From Prauserella salsuginis (GTDB lineage Bacteria; Actinomycetota; Actinomycetes; Mycobacteriales; Pseudonocardiaceae): a stretch of DNA of 64,000 nucleotides. This document shows positions 30,091 to 39,700 of this stretch, one piece after another (within the stretch, counting starts at the first letter, position 1; the number at the start of each line of letters is the position of its first letter). The notes beneath the pieces were generated by a model. It searched no databases. It saw only the letters and a list, made by a program, of their open reading frames with translations, and was not told the origin of the DNA. The DNA lies in NCBI RefSeq assembly GCF_024648885.1, contig NZ_JANBBF010000009.1:682001-746000 (forward strand), given 5' to 3'. Position numbers and translations under genes: made by a program.

Positions 30091-30127
30091 GTCCGGGTAG
30101 TCCACGGCGACGTGGGAATACCCGGAC
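30091..30127 (+). promoter_or_regulatory. Inverted repeat in the leader of the phosphoketolase gene
   Basis: GTCCGGGTA (30091-30099) is perfectly complementary to TACCCGGAC (30119-30127), and the 19-base spacer has a further partial stem (TCCAC/GTGGGA). It ends 15 bases before the xfp ATG. It could be an operator, a regulatory hairpin, or the terminator of the lipoprotein gene. Confidence 0.5.
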
Positions 30128-30142
30128 ACGAGGGGATCCGAC

Positions 30143-32527
30143 ATGGCCGGACAGGCGACCGTGACCGATGTTCATCCGCTCCACGACGACGAGTTGCACG
30201 CACTCGATGCGTACTGGCGCGCGGCGAACTATCTGTCGGTCGGGCAGTTGTACCTGCTGGACAACCCGCTGCTACGGGAGCCGCTGCGGGGCGAGCACCT
30301 CAAGCCGCGGTTGCTGGGTCACTGGGGCACCACCCCCGGTCTGAATTTCGTCTACGCGCACCTGAACCGGATGATCCGGCGCCGCGACCGCAACGTCATG
30401 TACGTGATCGGCCCTGGCCACGGCGGTCCTGGCCTGCTGGCGAACAGCTGGCTCGAAGGTACCTATTCGGAGGCCTATCCCGCCGTCGGGCAGGATGAGG
30501 AAGGCATGCGCCGGCTGTTCCGCGAGTTCTCGTTCCCCGGTGGCATGCCGAGCCACGTGGCCGCGGAGACGCCCGGTTCGATCCACGAGGGCGGAGAGCT
30601 CGGCTACTCGCTGGCACACGCCTACGGTGCGGTGCTGGACAACCCGGACCTGCTGGTCGCGTGTGTGATCGGGGACGGCGAGGCGGAGACGGGGCCGCTG
30701 GCCACCAGCTGGCACATCAACAAGTTCCTCAACCCCGCAACCGACGGTGCAGTGCTGCCGATCCTGCATCTCAACGGGTACAAGATCGACAATCCGGCGG
30801 TTCTCGCCCGTATCCCGCGCGAGGAGCTCGACGCGCTGCTGCGCGGCTGCGGTTACGTGCCGTACTACGTCGACGGTGACGAGCCGGCCACGATGCACCG
30901 GGAGATGGCCGCCACGATCGACCGCATCATGGGCGAGATCGACGTCATCCAGCACAGCGCACGCGAAGGAGAACTCACCGGCCGTCCACAGTGGCCTGTC
31001 TTGGTGCTGCGCACCCCGAAGGGATGGACAGGTCCGATCGAAGTGGACGGTATGCCGATCGAGGACACGTGGCGTTCGCACCAGATCCCGCTGGCCGAGG
31101 TGCGGGAGAACGCCGGGCATCGGGAGCAACTGGAGTCGTGGCTGCGGTCTTATCGGCCGGCGGAGCTGTTCGATGAGCGTGGTGCGCCCCGTCCCGAGCT
31201 GGTGGCGCAGGTCCCGGCGGGCGGCCGCCGCATGGGGGCGAACCCGCACGCCAACGGCGGACTGCTGCTGAAACCGTTGCGACTGCCCGATTTCCGCGAG
31301 TACGCCTCGGAGGTGACGAAGCCCGGGTCGACGATGTCGGAGCCGACACGGGTGCTGGGACGTTGGTTGCGGGACGTGATGCGCGCCAACGACGATCACC
31401 GGAATTTCCGCCTGTTCGGCCCGGACGAGACGGCGTCGAACCGGCTCGACGCGGTCTACGACGGGACCGCGAAACAGTGGCTCGGCGAGCTCCGTGGCAC
31501 GGACGAAAACCTGGCCAGGGACGGGCGCGTCATCGAGATGCTGTCCGAGCACGTGTGCCAAGGCCTGCTCGAAGGGTACCTGCTCACCGGCAGGCACGGG
31601 CTGCTGTCCTGCTACGAGGCGTTCATCCACATCGTGGACTCGATGTTCAACCAGCACGCGAAGTGGCTGAAGACGAGCAAGGGACTCGACTGGCGCAGGC
31701 CCGTCGCATCGCTGAACTACCTGTTGACCTCGCACGTGTGGCGGCAGGATCACAACGGCTTCTCGCACCAGGACCCCGGGTTCATCGATCACGTGATGAA
31801 CAAGAAGGCCGAGATCATCCGCGTCTACCTGCCGCCCGACACGAACACGCTGCTGTCGGTGGCCGACCACTGCCTGCGCAGCCGCGACTACGTCAACGTC
31901 GTGGTGGCGGGCAAGAACCGGACGCCGGAGTGGCTGGACGCCGACGAGGCGGTGCTGCACTGTGCCCGCGGCGCTGGCATCTGGGAGTGGGCGAGTTCGG
32001 ACGCCGGCAGGGAACCGGACGTGGTGATGGCGTGTGCAGGGGACGCGCCGACACTGGAAGTGCTGGCCGCGACGTCGATCCTGCGGGAGCGCCTGCCGGA
32101 GTTGGCGGTGCGGGTGGTCAACATCGTCGATCTGATGCGGCTGCAGCCGGCGAGCGAGCATCCGCACGGCATGACGGACGCCGAGTTCGACGCGCTGTTC
32201 ACGACGGACCGGCCCGTGCTGCTGGCGTATCACGGCTATCCGTGGCTGATCCACCGGTTGACGTACCGGCGGCGCAACCATCGGAACATCCACGTCCGCG
32301 GCTACAAGGAGGAAGGCACGACGACCACGCCGTTCGACATGGTCGTGCGTAACGACATGGATCGGTTCCGCCTGGTCATCGATGTGCTGGACCGGGTGCC
32401 CCAGCTCGGGGTTCCGGCAGCGCGGCTGCGGCAGGACATGGTCGACACCCGCACCCGCCACGACGCGTGGACCCGCGCGCACGGTGACGACCTGCCCGAG
32501 GTGCGGGACTGGGTCTGGCAGTCGTGA
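30143..32527 (+). CDS. xfp: Phosphoketolase (xylulose-5-P/fructose-6-P)
   Basis: This is a thiamine-diphosphate enzyme of 794 residues that splits xylulose 5-phosphate or fructose 6-phosphate with phosphate, giving acetyl phosphate. Signatures are [20 protein letters not shown] (about 92), [20 protein letters not shown] (about 131), the TPP/Mg motif [15 protein letters not shown] (about 177) and the C-terminal transketolase-like domains. Full length for the family. GAGGGGA precedes the ATG. Its product is used by the acetate kinase gene that overlaps it by four bases, making a pathway from pentose phosphate to acetate and ATP. Confidence 0.96.
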   Translation: MAGQATVTDVHPLHDDELHALDAYWRAANYLSVGQLYLLDNPLLREPLRGEHLKPRLLGHWGTTPGLNFVYAHLNRMIRRRDRNVMYVIGPGHGGPGLLANSWLEGTYSEAYPAVGQDEEGMRRLFREFSFPGGMPSHVAAETPGSIHEGGELGYSLAHAYGAVLDNPDLLVACVIGDGEAETGPLATSWHINKFLNPATDGAVLPILHLNGYKIDNPAVLARIPREELDALLRGCGYVPYYVDGDEPATMHREMAATIDRIMGEIDVIQHSAREGELTGRPQWPVLVLRTPKGWTGPIEVDGMPIEDTWRSHQIPLAEVRENAGHREQLESWLRSYRPAELFDERGAPRPELVAQVPAGGRRMGANPHANGGLLLKPLRLPDFREYASEVTKPGSTMSEPTRVLGRWLRDVMRANDDHRNFRLFGPDETASNRLDAVYDGTAKQWLGELRGTDENLARDGRVIEMLSEHVCQGLLEGYLLTGRHGLLSCYEAFIHIVDSMFNQHAKWLKTSKGLDWRRPVASLNYLLTSHVWRQDHNGFSHQDPGFIDHVMNKKAEIIRVYLPPDTNTLLSVADHCLRSRDYVNVVVAGKNRTPEWLDADEAVLHCARGAGIWEWASSDAGREPDVVMACAGDAPTLEVLAATSILRERLPELAVRVVNIVDLMRLQPASEHPHGMTDAEFDALFTTDRPVLLAYHGYPWLIHRLTYRRRNHRNIHVRGYKEEGTTTTPFDMVVRNDMDRFRLVIDVLDRVPQLGVPAARLRQDMVDTRTRHDAWTRAHGDDLPEVRDWVWQS

Positions 32528-33633
32528 CGGGAGCGCCGGTGCACGTGCTGGTGGTCAACGCCGGATCGTCGAGCCTGAAGCTACGGCTGCTCGACGCCGC
32601 CGACGAGGTCGTGGATGCCGTGGCCCTCGAGAACTGGGACGGAGCCGACACGGCCGAACTGGAGAGGTTCGTGCGCCGCCTGCCCTCGGTCGATGCCGTG
32701 GGGCACCGCATCGTCCACGGCGGACGTCGGTTCAGCGAACCGGTGCGGATCGACGACGAGGTGCGCGAGGCGATCGGCGGCCTGGCCGATCTCGCCCCGC
32801 TGCACCAGCCGCGTGGCGTGGCCGGGATCGATACGGTGGCGCAGGTGCTGCCGGGCACACCGGCGGTCGCGTGCTTCGACACGGCGTTCCACACGACGAT
32901 CCCGGACGCGGCAGCCACGTACGCGCTGCCCGCGGAATGGAATCGCCGGTGGGGGCTGCGCCGGTACGGGTTCCACGGCCTGTCGCACGCCTACGTGACC
33001 AGGAGGGCGGCTGAGCTGACGAGGCCACCGGAGCGGGAACCGCGGATCGTGTCCTGCCACCTCGGGGCCGGCGCGTCACTCGCGGCGGTTGCGGGCGGCC
33101 GATCGGTCGACACGACGATGGGCTTCACGCCACTGGCGGGGCTGGTGATGGCGACCCGCACCGGAAGCGTCGATCCCGGCCTGGTGCTGTGGTTGCAGCA
33201 ACAGGCGGGAATGGACGCCGACTTTCTGTCGCACGCGCTGGAGCGCGAGTCCGGTCTCGCGGGACTGTCCGGCGGAACCGGCGACATGCGCGAGATCATG
33301 TCCGGAATGGACTCCGGTGACGAGGCGTGCCGGCTGGCGTTCGACGTGTACGTCCACCGGCTGCGACGCGAGATCGCGGCGATGACGGGCAGTCTCGGCG
33401 GGATCGACGTGCTGGTGTTCACCGGCGGCGTGGGGGAGCACAACGCCCGGGTGCGGGCCGAGGCCGCCGGTGGACTGCGGTATCTGGGCGTGACCCTGGA
33501 CACGAAGGCCAACGAGGCGTGTACCGGGGAGGCCGACATCAGCGGGGCAGCGGCGCCGGTGCGCACGCTCGTGGTCCCCGCTCGGGAGGACCTCGAGATC
33601 GCCGCCCACACCCGTCGCACGCTCGCCGAGTGA
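32524..33633 (+). CDS. ackA: Acetate kinase
   Basis: This 369-residue ASKHA kinase converts acetyl phosphate and ADP to acetate and [17 protein letters not shown] is the N-terminal phosphate loop, [10 protein letters not shown] and [11 protein letters not shown] the substrate/phosphate contacts, [20 protein letters not shown] the family signature, and [13 protein letters not shown] the ATP motif. It starts at a GTG that overlaps the xfp stop codon (GTGA), so the two are translationally coupled. It is slightly shorter than the usual 390-400, mostly in the N-terminal half. Confidence 0.93.
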   Translation: MTGAPVHVLVVNAGSSSLKLRLLDAADEVVDAVALENWDGADTAELERFVRRLPSVDAVGHRIVHGGRRFSEPVRIDDEVREAIGGLADLAPLHQPRGVAGIDTVAQVLPGTPAVACFDTAFHTTIPDAAATYALPAEWNRRWGLRRYGFHGLSHAYVTRRAAELTRPPEREPRIVSCHLGAGASLAAVAGGRSVDTTMGFTPLAGLVMATRTGSVDPGLVLWLQQQAGMDADFLSHALERESGLAGLSGGTGDMREIMSGMDSGDEACRLAFDVYVHRLRREIAAMTGSLGGIDVLVFTGGVGEHNARVRAEAAGGLRYLGVTLDTKANEACTGEADISGAAAPVRTLVVPAREDLEIAAHTRRTLAE

Positions 33634-33651
33634 CGGGTGTGGGCGGGGACC

Positions 33652-34515
33652 TCAGTCCCGGCCGGGTGGCGTCAGCAGCGAGCGCATGGCCACGACGTCC
33701 CGGTCGCCGTAGCCGTGCACCACGGTGCTCAGCAACTGCGCCAGGGTCTGCGCGGACACGGGGGTGGGAATCCCGAGCCTCCCCGCCGCGTCCACCGCGA
33801 GTCGGAGGTCCTTCGCCGCGAGTGCCGTGCTGAACCGGGCCGTGTCGTCGCCCGCGATCATCCACGGGAGGCGGACCTGCGATTGGAACGAGTAGGCGCC
33901 GGTGTCATCGAGCGCCGAGGCGAACAGTTCCGGGTCGATCCCGGCCTTCTCCGCGAGCGTGAAACCCTCGCTCAGCACGGCGACGTTCGTCATCCCGATC
34001 ATGTTCGAGATGAGTTTGAACACGGCCGCGGCCGACGGTGAACCGAAGTCGTACGTCCGCTCGCCCATCCGGTCGAACACCGGGGCGAGGGTGGTGATCG
34101 CCGCGCCGGAACCGCCCGCGAACAGTGGGATGGCGCCTTGCTCCGCAGCGGCCGGGGTCTTTCCCAGGGCGCAGTGGACGAACGCGTGACCGTGTTCGGC
34201 GAGCATGGTCTCCAGTTGGTCGGCCGTGGCGGGGTCGATGGTCGACACGTCGACAGCGATCGCGGTCCCGGACAGGTGCGGTGCCACCTCCCGCCACACC
34301 TCCGTGACGACCTCCGGCGTGGGAAGGCTGGTGAACACGACGTCGGCGTCCTTCGCCGCTGCCGCGGCGCTCTCGGCGGCTTCGGCACCGACTGCGGTAC
34401 AGCGCTCCACTGCGGACGGCGAGGTGTCGGCGACCCGGACGTCGTACCCGCCGGTGGCGAGGCGGCGGGCCACGGCGCCGCCCATGTTGCCTGCGCCGAT
34501 GAATGCGATTCTCAT
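33652..34515 (-). CDS. 3-hydroxyisobutyrate-dehydrogenase-family NAD(P) oxidoreductase, candidate sulfolactaldehyde reductase/DHPS dehydrogenase
   Basis: This is a beta-hydroxyacid dehydrogenase of 287 residues. Rossmann motif FIGAGNMGGAVARRLA at the N terminus, catalytic Lys in FKLISNMIGMTN. The usual substrate loop (VSGG) is replaced by ALGKTPAAAEQG, which recalls the VGRTSANAITG loop of E. coli YihU, the sulfolactaldehyde reductase. In the sulfonate context it could interconvert 2,3-dihydroxypropane-1-sulfonate and sulfolactaldehyde. Tartronate-semialdehyde reductase is the other family option. AAAGGAG lies 8 bases before the ATG. It is last of a three-gene operon behind a GntR-type palindrome. 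Confidence 0.78.
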   Translation of the reverse strand: MRIAFIGAGNMGGAVARRLATGGYDVRVADTSPSAVERCTAVGAEAAESAAAAAKDADVVFTSLPTPEVVTEVWREVAPHLSGTAIAVDVSTIDPATADQLETMLAEHGHAFVHCALGKTPAAAEQGAIPLFAGGSGAAITTLAPVFDRMGERTYDFGSPSAAAVFKLISNMIGMTNVAVLSEGFTLAEKAGIDPELFASALDDTGAYSFQSQVRLPWMIAGDDTARFSTALAAKDLRLAVDAAGRLGIPTPVSAQTLAQLLSTVVHGYGDRDVVAMRSLLTPPGRD

Positions 34516-34568
34516 TCGAGCATCTCCTTTGTGGTCCCGCGTGGGGATCGGGTGTGCGCGTACGGCCG

Positions 34569-36025
34569 TCACACGGCTGGATGTCGGTCGGGTGCCGCTG
34601 CAGCGAGGTCGGCCGCTTCCTCGGCATCGACGTCCACGCGGGTGGGTTCCCATCTGATCGCCAGCAGGACGAGGAGGCCGAGCAGCGGGGCCGCTGCGAC
34701 GACGTAGAACACGCCGGTTCCCAGGTTCGCGCTGAGGATGGGGAAGAAGAACAGCGAGACCATGGATCCGATGCGCAGCATCGCCTGGCCGAAACCGCTG
34801 CCGACGCCGCGAAGGGACGTCGGATAGCTCAGGGTTGCGATGGTCATGCCCTGAGCGCCGGGGCCGTAGGAGTGGAAGAACACGAACACCCCGAGCATCG
34901 CTCCGACGAGGATCAGCATCGCGCCTTCTGCGTCGCCGACCAAACCCAGGCCGATGAGCATCGCGAAGCAGACGGCGAAGCCGCCGGCCGCGAGCTTCCA
35001 GGAGCCGAGCTTGTTGCTCAACCGCACACCGAGCAGGCCGCCGAGGACGCCGAACACGAGGTTGAAGATCAGCGGGCCCACGATGGAGGTGAGTCTGCCC
35101 TGGTGCAGGAGCGCCGCGATGATCACCGGCAACGCGAACCCGACGGCGTAGTACTGCACCGATTGCAGCGCGCTCACCGACGCGGCCAGAATCGTACGTG
35201 CTCGGTAGCGCGGGCTGAACAGGCGTGCGAACTCGCGCAGTCCGGACGACGGCGGCCCTGTCGCGGCGGGTTCCTGTGCCGAGTCGTCGACGGTGACGGT
35301 GAGTCCGTACGACGACTGAAGAATCTCGGCGGCTCGGTGTAGATCACCCTGTCGAGCGGCCCATGCGGGCGATTCGTTCATGTACCGATGCCGGATGAGC
35401 ATCACGATGAGAGCAGGAACAGCGCCGAAGCCCACGGCCCACCGCCAGAGGTCGGCGTGGCCCGATTCCGGTATCAGGAAGTAGAAGGGCACCAGCACCA
35501 GGAAGCTGCAGCCGGTGGCGAAATACCACATCGGCTGCCACAGCGACACCTTTCCGCCGCGGCCGCGGAGCGCGTTGAACTCGGCGATGAATGCCAGCGC
35601 GACGGGGAAGTCGATACCTATCCCGATGCCGAGGACGAATCGCGCTCCGGTGAGTAGCTCGAAGGTGGGTGCGACCGCGCAGGCCAGGGCGGCGACGACG
35701 AAGAAGACCATGTCGGCCATGAACATCTTGTAGCGCCCGATGCGGTCGACGAGGTATCCGCCGACCAGGGCGCCGAGGAGTGCACCGACCATGATGGAGG
35801 CCGATACGATGCCTTCTTGGATCGAGCTGAGCTCGAAGGTGACCGCGATGTCCTTGAGGCCGAAGGCGATCGCCGAGAAGTCGTAGGCGTCGATGAAGAT
35901 CCACCGAGGGCGATGATGGTGATCGCCGTCGATTTACCGCCTTTGGCCCGTCCGGAATTGATGAGCTCGTTGACGTCCGCCGCCGATGAGATGACAGGGG
36001 GCGGGTCGGAGTGTGGGGTCGGCAT
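34569..36025 (-). pseudogene. MFS transporter gene with a one-base frameshift near its 5' end
   Basis: Two frames join to one 12-helix MFS protein of about 485 residues. The first starts at the ATG 36025 (MPTPHSDPPPVISSAADVNE ... AITIIALGG) behind AAGGA. The second continues IFIDAYDFSAIAFGLKDIAV and runs to 34569 through VDRIGRYKMFMADM, the family's loop 2-3 signature. They meet at about 35900-35904, where one base is missing (GGTGGATC where GGTGGGATC would keep frame). Everything else is intact, so this is either a recent inactivating mutation or a sequence error. It sits between the aldehyde dehydrogenase and the reductase and was probably the island's substrate importer. Confidence 0.8.
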
Positions 36026-36063
36026 GATGAGACGTCCTTGTCCATGGCCGTTCGGTACTCGGA

Positions 36064-37485
36064 TCAGAGACCGATCGCGACGTACCTGGTCTCTTCGAAC
36101 TCTTCGATGCCTGCGGCTGCGCCTTCGCGGCCGAGGCCGGATTGTTTGGTCCCGCCCATCGGGGCGAACGCAACACTGGGAAGCGGATTGTTGACACCGA
36201 CGATGCCGTTGTCCAACTGCTCCGACCAGCGCCATGCGCGTGCCTGATCGCGGGTGTACACATACGCGGCCAGGCCCATCTCGGTGCCGTTGGCCGCGGC
36301 GAGTGCTTCCTCCTCGGTGTGGAATGGGAACACTCCTGCTACGGGGCCGAACACCTCCTCGGTCGCCAGCCGGACGTGACCGGGGACATCGGCCAACAGG
36401 GCGGGCCGGGCGAAATTCGGGCCCGGTACCTCGGTGTCACGGGTCAGCTTGTGTGCGCCGGCGGCGACGGCCTCCTGGACGATCGCCTCGACCTCGCGCA
36501 CCCGGTCGTGATCGATGCACGGACCGAGGTCGGGGGTGGGCTCGGCGAGTCCGTCGCCGATCGACATCGCATCCATGGCCGCTGCCAGCCGCTTGGTGAA
36601 CTGCTGATAGACCGCTGCGTGCACCAGGAAGCGGTTGGCCGCGATGCAGGATTGTCCGGTGTTGCGGAACTTCGCGAGCATGGCGCCCTCGACTGCGGCG
36701 TCGATGTCGGCGTCGTCGAACACGACGAAGGGCGCATTGCCGCCGAGTTCGAGCAGCGGCCGCACGATCCGACCGGCGGCGGCGGTCAAGATGCGCCTGC
36801 CCACTTCGGTCGATCCGGTGAAACTGACGACCCGCACCGCCGGATGGCCCAGGTACCCTGCGGTGATCTCGGCTGCGGGGCCGTGGACGAGGTTGAGCAC
36901 GCCCGGCGGCAGACCGGCATCGTGGAGGCAGCGCACGAGTTCGGTCGCCGCCAGGGGTGCCTTCTCCGACACCCGCGCCACCACGGTGCATCCCGCTGCG
37001 AGCGCCGGGGCCAGCTTGCGAGCCTGAATGGAGCACGGGAAGTTCCACGGGGTCAGGCTCGCGACGACGCCCGCGGGTCTGCGCATGCTGAGGTGCCTGC
37101 GGTCCGCTGCCTCGTGGGTATGCACCGTACCGGCAGGCCGGCGTGCCTCTTCGGCGAACCAGCGCAGGTATTCGGCCGAGAAGGCGATCTCGCCGATTCC
37201 CTCGGGAAGGCGTTTTCCCGCCTCCCTGGCCAGCAACGTGCCGAGCTCCGTCGAGCGTTCGCGGAGCAGGTCTGCGGCCCGCAGGAGGATATCGGCGCGC
37301 TGTCGTGGTGGTGTCGCGGCCCAGCCGGGGAACGCGTCGGCCGCGGCGTCGGCCGCCGCAGTGGCCTCCGCGCCGCCTCCACAGGCGACGGTTCCGATCA
37401 CGGTGTCATCGACCGGATTCCGTACGTCCCGGACCGATTCCGTGTCGAACCACTCGCCGTTCACGAGCATGGTCCCTTGCCCCAT
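36064..37485 (-). CDS. NAD(P)-dependent aldehyde dehydrogenase, candidate sulfolactaldehyde dehydrogenase
   Basis: This is an ALDH-superfamily enzyme of 473 residues, closest in type to succinate-semialdehyde dehydrogenase (GabD). TPWNFPCSIQARKLAPAL and SFTGSTEVGRRI are cofactor motifs, Glu in LELGGNAP is the general base, and Cys in NTGQSCIAANRF is the nucleophile. GabD-like enzymes oxidise sulfolactaldehyde to sulfolactate in the sulfo-Entner-Doudoroff pathway, and this gene lies in an operon whose regulon contains sulfolactate lyase, so that reaction is proposed. GAGGAG lies 6 bases before the ATG; an operator palindrome is 24 bases upstream. Confidence 0.85.
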   Translation of the reverse strand: MGQGTMLVNGEWFDTESVRDVRNPVDDTVIGTVACGGGAEATAAADAAADAFPGWAATPPRQRADILLRAADLLRERSTELGTLLAREAGKRLPEGIGEIAFSAEYLRWFAEEARRPAGTVHTHEAADRRHLSMRRPAGVVASLTPWNFPCSIQARKLAPALAAGCTVVARVSEKAPLAATELVRCLHDAGLPPGVLNLVHGPAAEITAGYLGHPAVRVVSFTGSTEVGRRILTAAAGRIVRPLLELGGNAPFVVFDDADIDAAVEGAMLAKFRNTGQSCIAANRFLVHAAVYQQFTKRLAAAMDAMSIGDGLAEPTPDLGPCIDHDRVREVEAIVQEAVAAGAHKLTRDTEVPGPNFARPALLADVPGHVRLATEEVFGPVAGVFPFHTEEEALAAANGTEMGLAAYVYTRDQARAWRWSEQLDNGIVGVNNPLPSVAFAPMGGTKQSGLGREGAAAGIEEFEETRYVAIGL

Positions 37486-37508
37486 CAACGACTCCTCACG
37501 TTTTGGCG

Positions 37509-37523
37509 AGAGGTCTTACCTCT
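37509..37523. promoter_or_regulatory. GntR-type palindrome 1 (aldehyde dehydrogenase operon)
   Basis: AGAGGTCTTACCTCT is a perfect 6-3-6 inverted repeat 24 bases before the aldehyde dehydrogenase start. It has the GGT-N3-ACC core of FadR-subfamily operators. Near-identical sites precede suyA, the slcC-like gene, the DASS/TauE pair and the lyase operon. Confidence 0.8.
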
Positions 37524-37582
37524 TGCGGGGGTGACGGTAGCGGGTGCACGAGTGCGGGACAAGTCCCGCATCGATCGTCGGG

Positions 37583-38536
37583 TCAGCCGCGGTCGCGTTC
37601 GGACTGCGTACGGCGCACCGATGTTGTACGGGGCCCGGCGCCGGCGCGCGAAGCCAGTGCGAGCAACTCGGCCGCGGCACCGGACGGTGCTGCGCCCGTG
37701 TGCCAGACGGCGCGCAGTGTCCGGTGCAGGTCGACTCCCGAGGTGGCCACTTCCCGCAGATTCCCCGCCGCGAGATCGGATGCGACGACGAGTTCGCTGA
37801 GCAGTGCAGGGCCCGCTCCAGTGGCGACCGAACTGCGTACCGCGGTGGTGGAGCCCAGTTCCAACAGCGGTTCCACAGGGGTGAGGCCTGTCGCGAGCAG
37901 GGCCTGTTCGACGGTGTCACGGGTACCCGACCCGCTCTCCCTGCTGATCAACGGGGTTGCGGCTAGTTCCGCTGCGTCGACGGGCGTGCGCCTGCGCGCC
38001 CAGCGGTGCCCCGGGGCGACGACCAGGACCAGCCTGTCCCTGGCGACGATCTGGGAACGCAGTCTCCGGAGCCGTCGGGGGGATTCGATGAAGCCGAGGT
38101 CGATCTCGCCGTTCCGGACCAGCTCGCACACCCGTGTGGAGTTGAGCACCTGCAGTCCCACGTGAAGATCGGGAACCTGTCTGCGCAGCTCACCGATCCA
38201 CGTGGGCAGCAGGTGCTCGGCCACCGTCAGACTCGCCGCCAGTGACAGTTGGGCGGTGCGTTCCCTGCGCAGTGCGTTGACGCCTTCGACGAGCAGGTTG
38301 ACGTTCTCGATCACCCGCTCCGCCCAGCTGCAGATCAGCCGCCCGTCCGGCGTCAGCGTCGAACCGGTGCGGGACCGGTCGAGCAGCCGTACGCCGAGTC
38401 GGCGCTCCAGCGCGGAAATGCGTTTGCTCGCGGCGGGCTGGGTGGTTCCGACCTGCGCGGCGGCGGTGGTGAGGCTGCGGTGCTCACCCACGAGCACGAG
38501 CAGTTGCAGGGATTCGATGTCCGGCAGTTCGGTCAT
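37583..38536 (-). CDS. LysR family regulator, YeiE/CysL-like
   Basis: This 317-residue LTTR has an N-terminal winged helix (VGEHRSLTTAAAQVGTTQPA then ASKRISALERRLGVRLLDRS) and a periplasmic-protein-like effector domain. LISRESGSGTRDTVEQAL (about 200-217) is the anion-contact segment typical of CysB/CysL/YeiE relatives, which respond to sulfur anions. It is divergent from a YeiH-type exporter gene, the same pairing as yeiE-yeiH in enterobacteria, where the regulator is linked to sulfite tolerance. A sulfite-sensing role is therefore likely but inferred. Confidence 0.85.
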   Translation of the reverse strand: MTELPDIESLQLLVLVGEHRSLTTAAAQVGTTQPAASKRISALERRLGVRLLDRSRTGSTLTPDGRLICSWAERVIENVNLLVEGVNALRRERTAQLSLAASLTVAEHLLPTWIGELRRQVPDLHVGLQVLNSTRVCELVRNGEIDLGFIESPRRLRRLRSQIVARDRLVLVVAPGHRWARRRTPVDAAELAATPLISRESGSGTRDTVEQALLATGLTPVEPLLELGSTTAVRSSVATGAGPALLSELVVASDLAAGNLREVATSGVDLHRTLRAVWHTGAAPSGAAAELLALASRAGAGPRTTSVRRTQSERDRG

Positions 38537-38605
38537 TCCCAGAGGTTATGACGTGCGAACGAGCTGGTGGTACCGCCGTCCGAGCCCCGAAACGACGATG
38601 AAGTG

Positions 38606-39628
38606 GTGACAAAGCAAGAGTCGATCGTGGACGGGTCCGCGCGTTGGCGTGCACTCGTACCCGGTGTCGCGGTGGCGACGGCGGGAACGGCCGTGGCGTT
38701 CGGGATGTCGCTTCTGTGGCCGGTGCTGAGCGCCCTCACCGTTGCGGTGGTCCTCGGGGTGGCCGTCGGCCGCTGGATTCCGGAGCGGGCGCGGGAGGGG
38801 CTCGCGTGGGCCACCAAACGATTCCTGCGAGTGGGAGTTGTGCTGCTCGGCCTGCAGCTCGGGCTCGGCGAGGTGTTGGAACTGGGGCCCGGGGTGGTCG
38901 CCGCCGTCGTGGTGACGGTGCTCGTGGCGTTCTTCGGCACGCTGGGTATGGGGCGTCTCATCGGAGTGTCGCCGGGCCTTCGACTGTTGGTGGCCACGGG
39001 GTTCTCGATCTGCGGAGCCTCGGCCATCGCGGCGATGGACAGCGTGACCGACAGCGACAAGGAGGATGTCGCAACCGGTGTGACTCTGGTGACCTTGTAC
39101 GGCAGCGGGGCGATCGCCGTGGTTCCGCTGCTGGGCCAGTGGCTCGGCATGGTGCCCGAGCAACTCGGCGCCTGGGCGGGAGTGTCGATCCACGAGGTGG
39201 CGCAGGTCGTGGCCGCGGCATCACCGGCGGGTGCGGCGGCCGTGGCCGTGGCCGTGGTCGTGAAACTCACCCGCGTTGTGCTGCTGGCCCCCATGGTGGC
39301 AGGAGTAAGCATGGCGAATCGTCGCGGCAACGGCCCCGCGGGCGCTGCGACGACCGGGAAACGTCCGCCGCTGATTCCGCTCTTCGTCGTCGCGTTCCTG
39401 GTGATGATGCTGGTCCGGAGCACGGGCGCCGTGCCATCGGTGCTGCTTTCGGTGTCCGATGTGGTCGGTACATTGCTGTTCGCCGCCGCGTTGTTCGGCC
39501 TCGGTACGGGAGTGAGCCTGGGTTCCCTGCTCCGGACAGGCCGGCGGGGGCTCGCGCTCGGGGCGCTGTCCACGCTGCTGGTGGCCGTCGTCGGGTACAC
39601 CGCGTTGGCGGCGGCCGGGGCGGTCTGA
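38606..39628 (+). CDS. YeiH-family putative sulfite/sulfate exporter
   Basis: This membrane protein of about 340 residues has roughly ten hydrophobic helices. GFSICGASAIAAMDSVTDSD (about 136) and SIHEVAQVVAAAS (about 195) are the signatures of the YeiH (PSE) family. It is divergent from a YeiE/CysL-like LysR gene and next to suyAB, which release sulfite, so sulfite export is the likely role. Start choice is open: GTG at 38606 leaves room for a LysR promoter, while a GTG at 38567 is only 30 bases from the LysR start. Confidence 0.83.
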   Translation: MTKQESIVDGSARWRALVPGVAVATAGTAVAFGMSLLWPVLSALTVAVVLGVAVGRWIPERAREGLAWATKRFLRVGVVLLGLQLGLGEVLELGPGVVAAVVVTVLVAFFGTLGMGRLIGVSPGLRLLVATGFSICGASAIAAMDSVTDSDKEDVATGVTLVTLYGSGAIAVVPLLGQWLGMVPEQLGAWAGVSIHEVAQVVAAASPAGAAAVAVAVVVKLTRVVLLAPMVAGVSMANRRGNGPAGAATTGKRPPLIPLFVVAFLVMMLVRSTGAVPSVLLSVSDVVGTLLFAAALFGLGTGVSLGSLLRTGRRGLALGALSTLLVAVVGYTALAAAGAV

Positions 39629-39644
39629 CCCGCAACCCGCACAT

Positions 39645-39685
39645 GTGGATGGGGCGCACCTCCGGTCGAGGTGCGCCCCATCCAC
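39645..39685. terminator. 18-bp perfect hairpin between yeiH and suyB
   Basis: The left arm GTGGATGGGGCGCACCTC (39645-39662) and its perfect complement (39668-39685) enclose the loop CGGTC. It lies 16 bases after the YeiH-type gene and 15 bases beyond the end of the convergent suyB, so it should stop both transcripts. Confidence 0.85.
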
Positions 39686-39700
39686 GCGGGGGTCGATCGC

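Noticed and set aside
30272-32482. 736-codon frame antisense to phosphoketolase
   Set aside because: It lies entirely within xfp on the opposite strand and has the composition of an antisense shadow.
30143-33633. xfp-ackA as part of the sulfonate island
   Set aside because: There is no shared palindrome and no Xsc or phosphate acetyltransferase gene; the pair is a common stand-alone unit of central metabolism.
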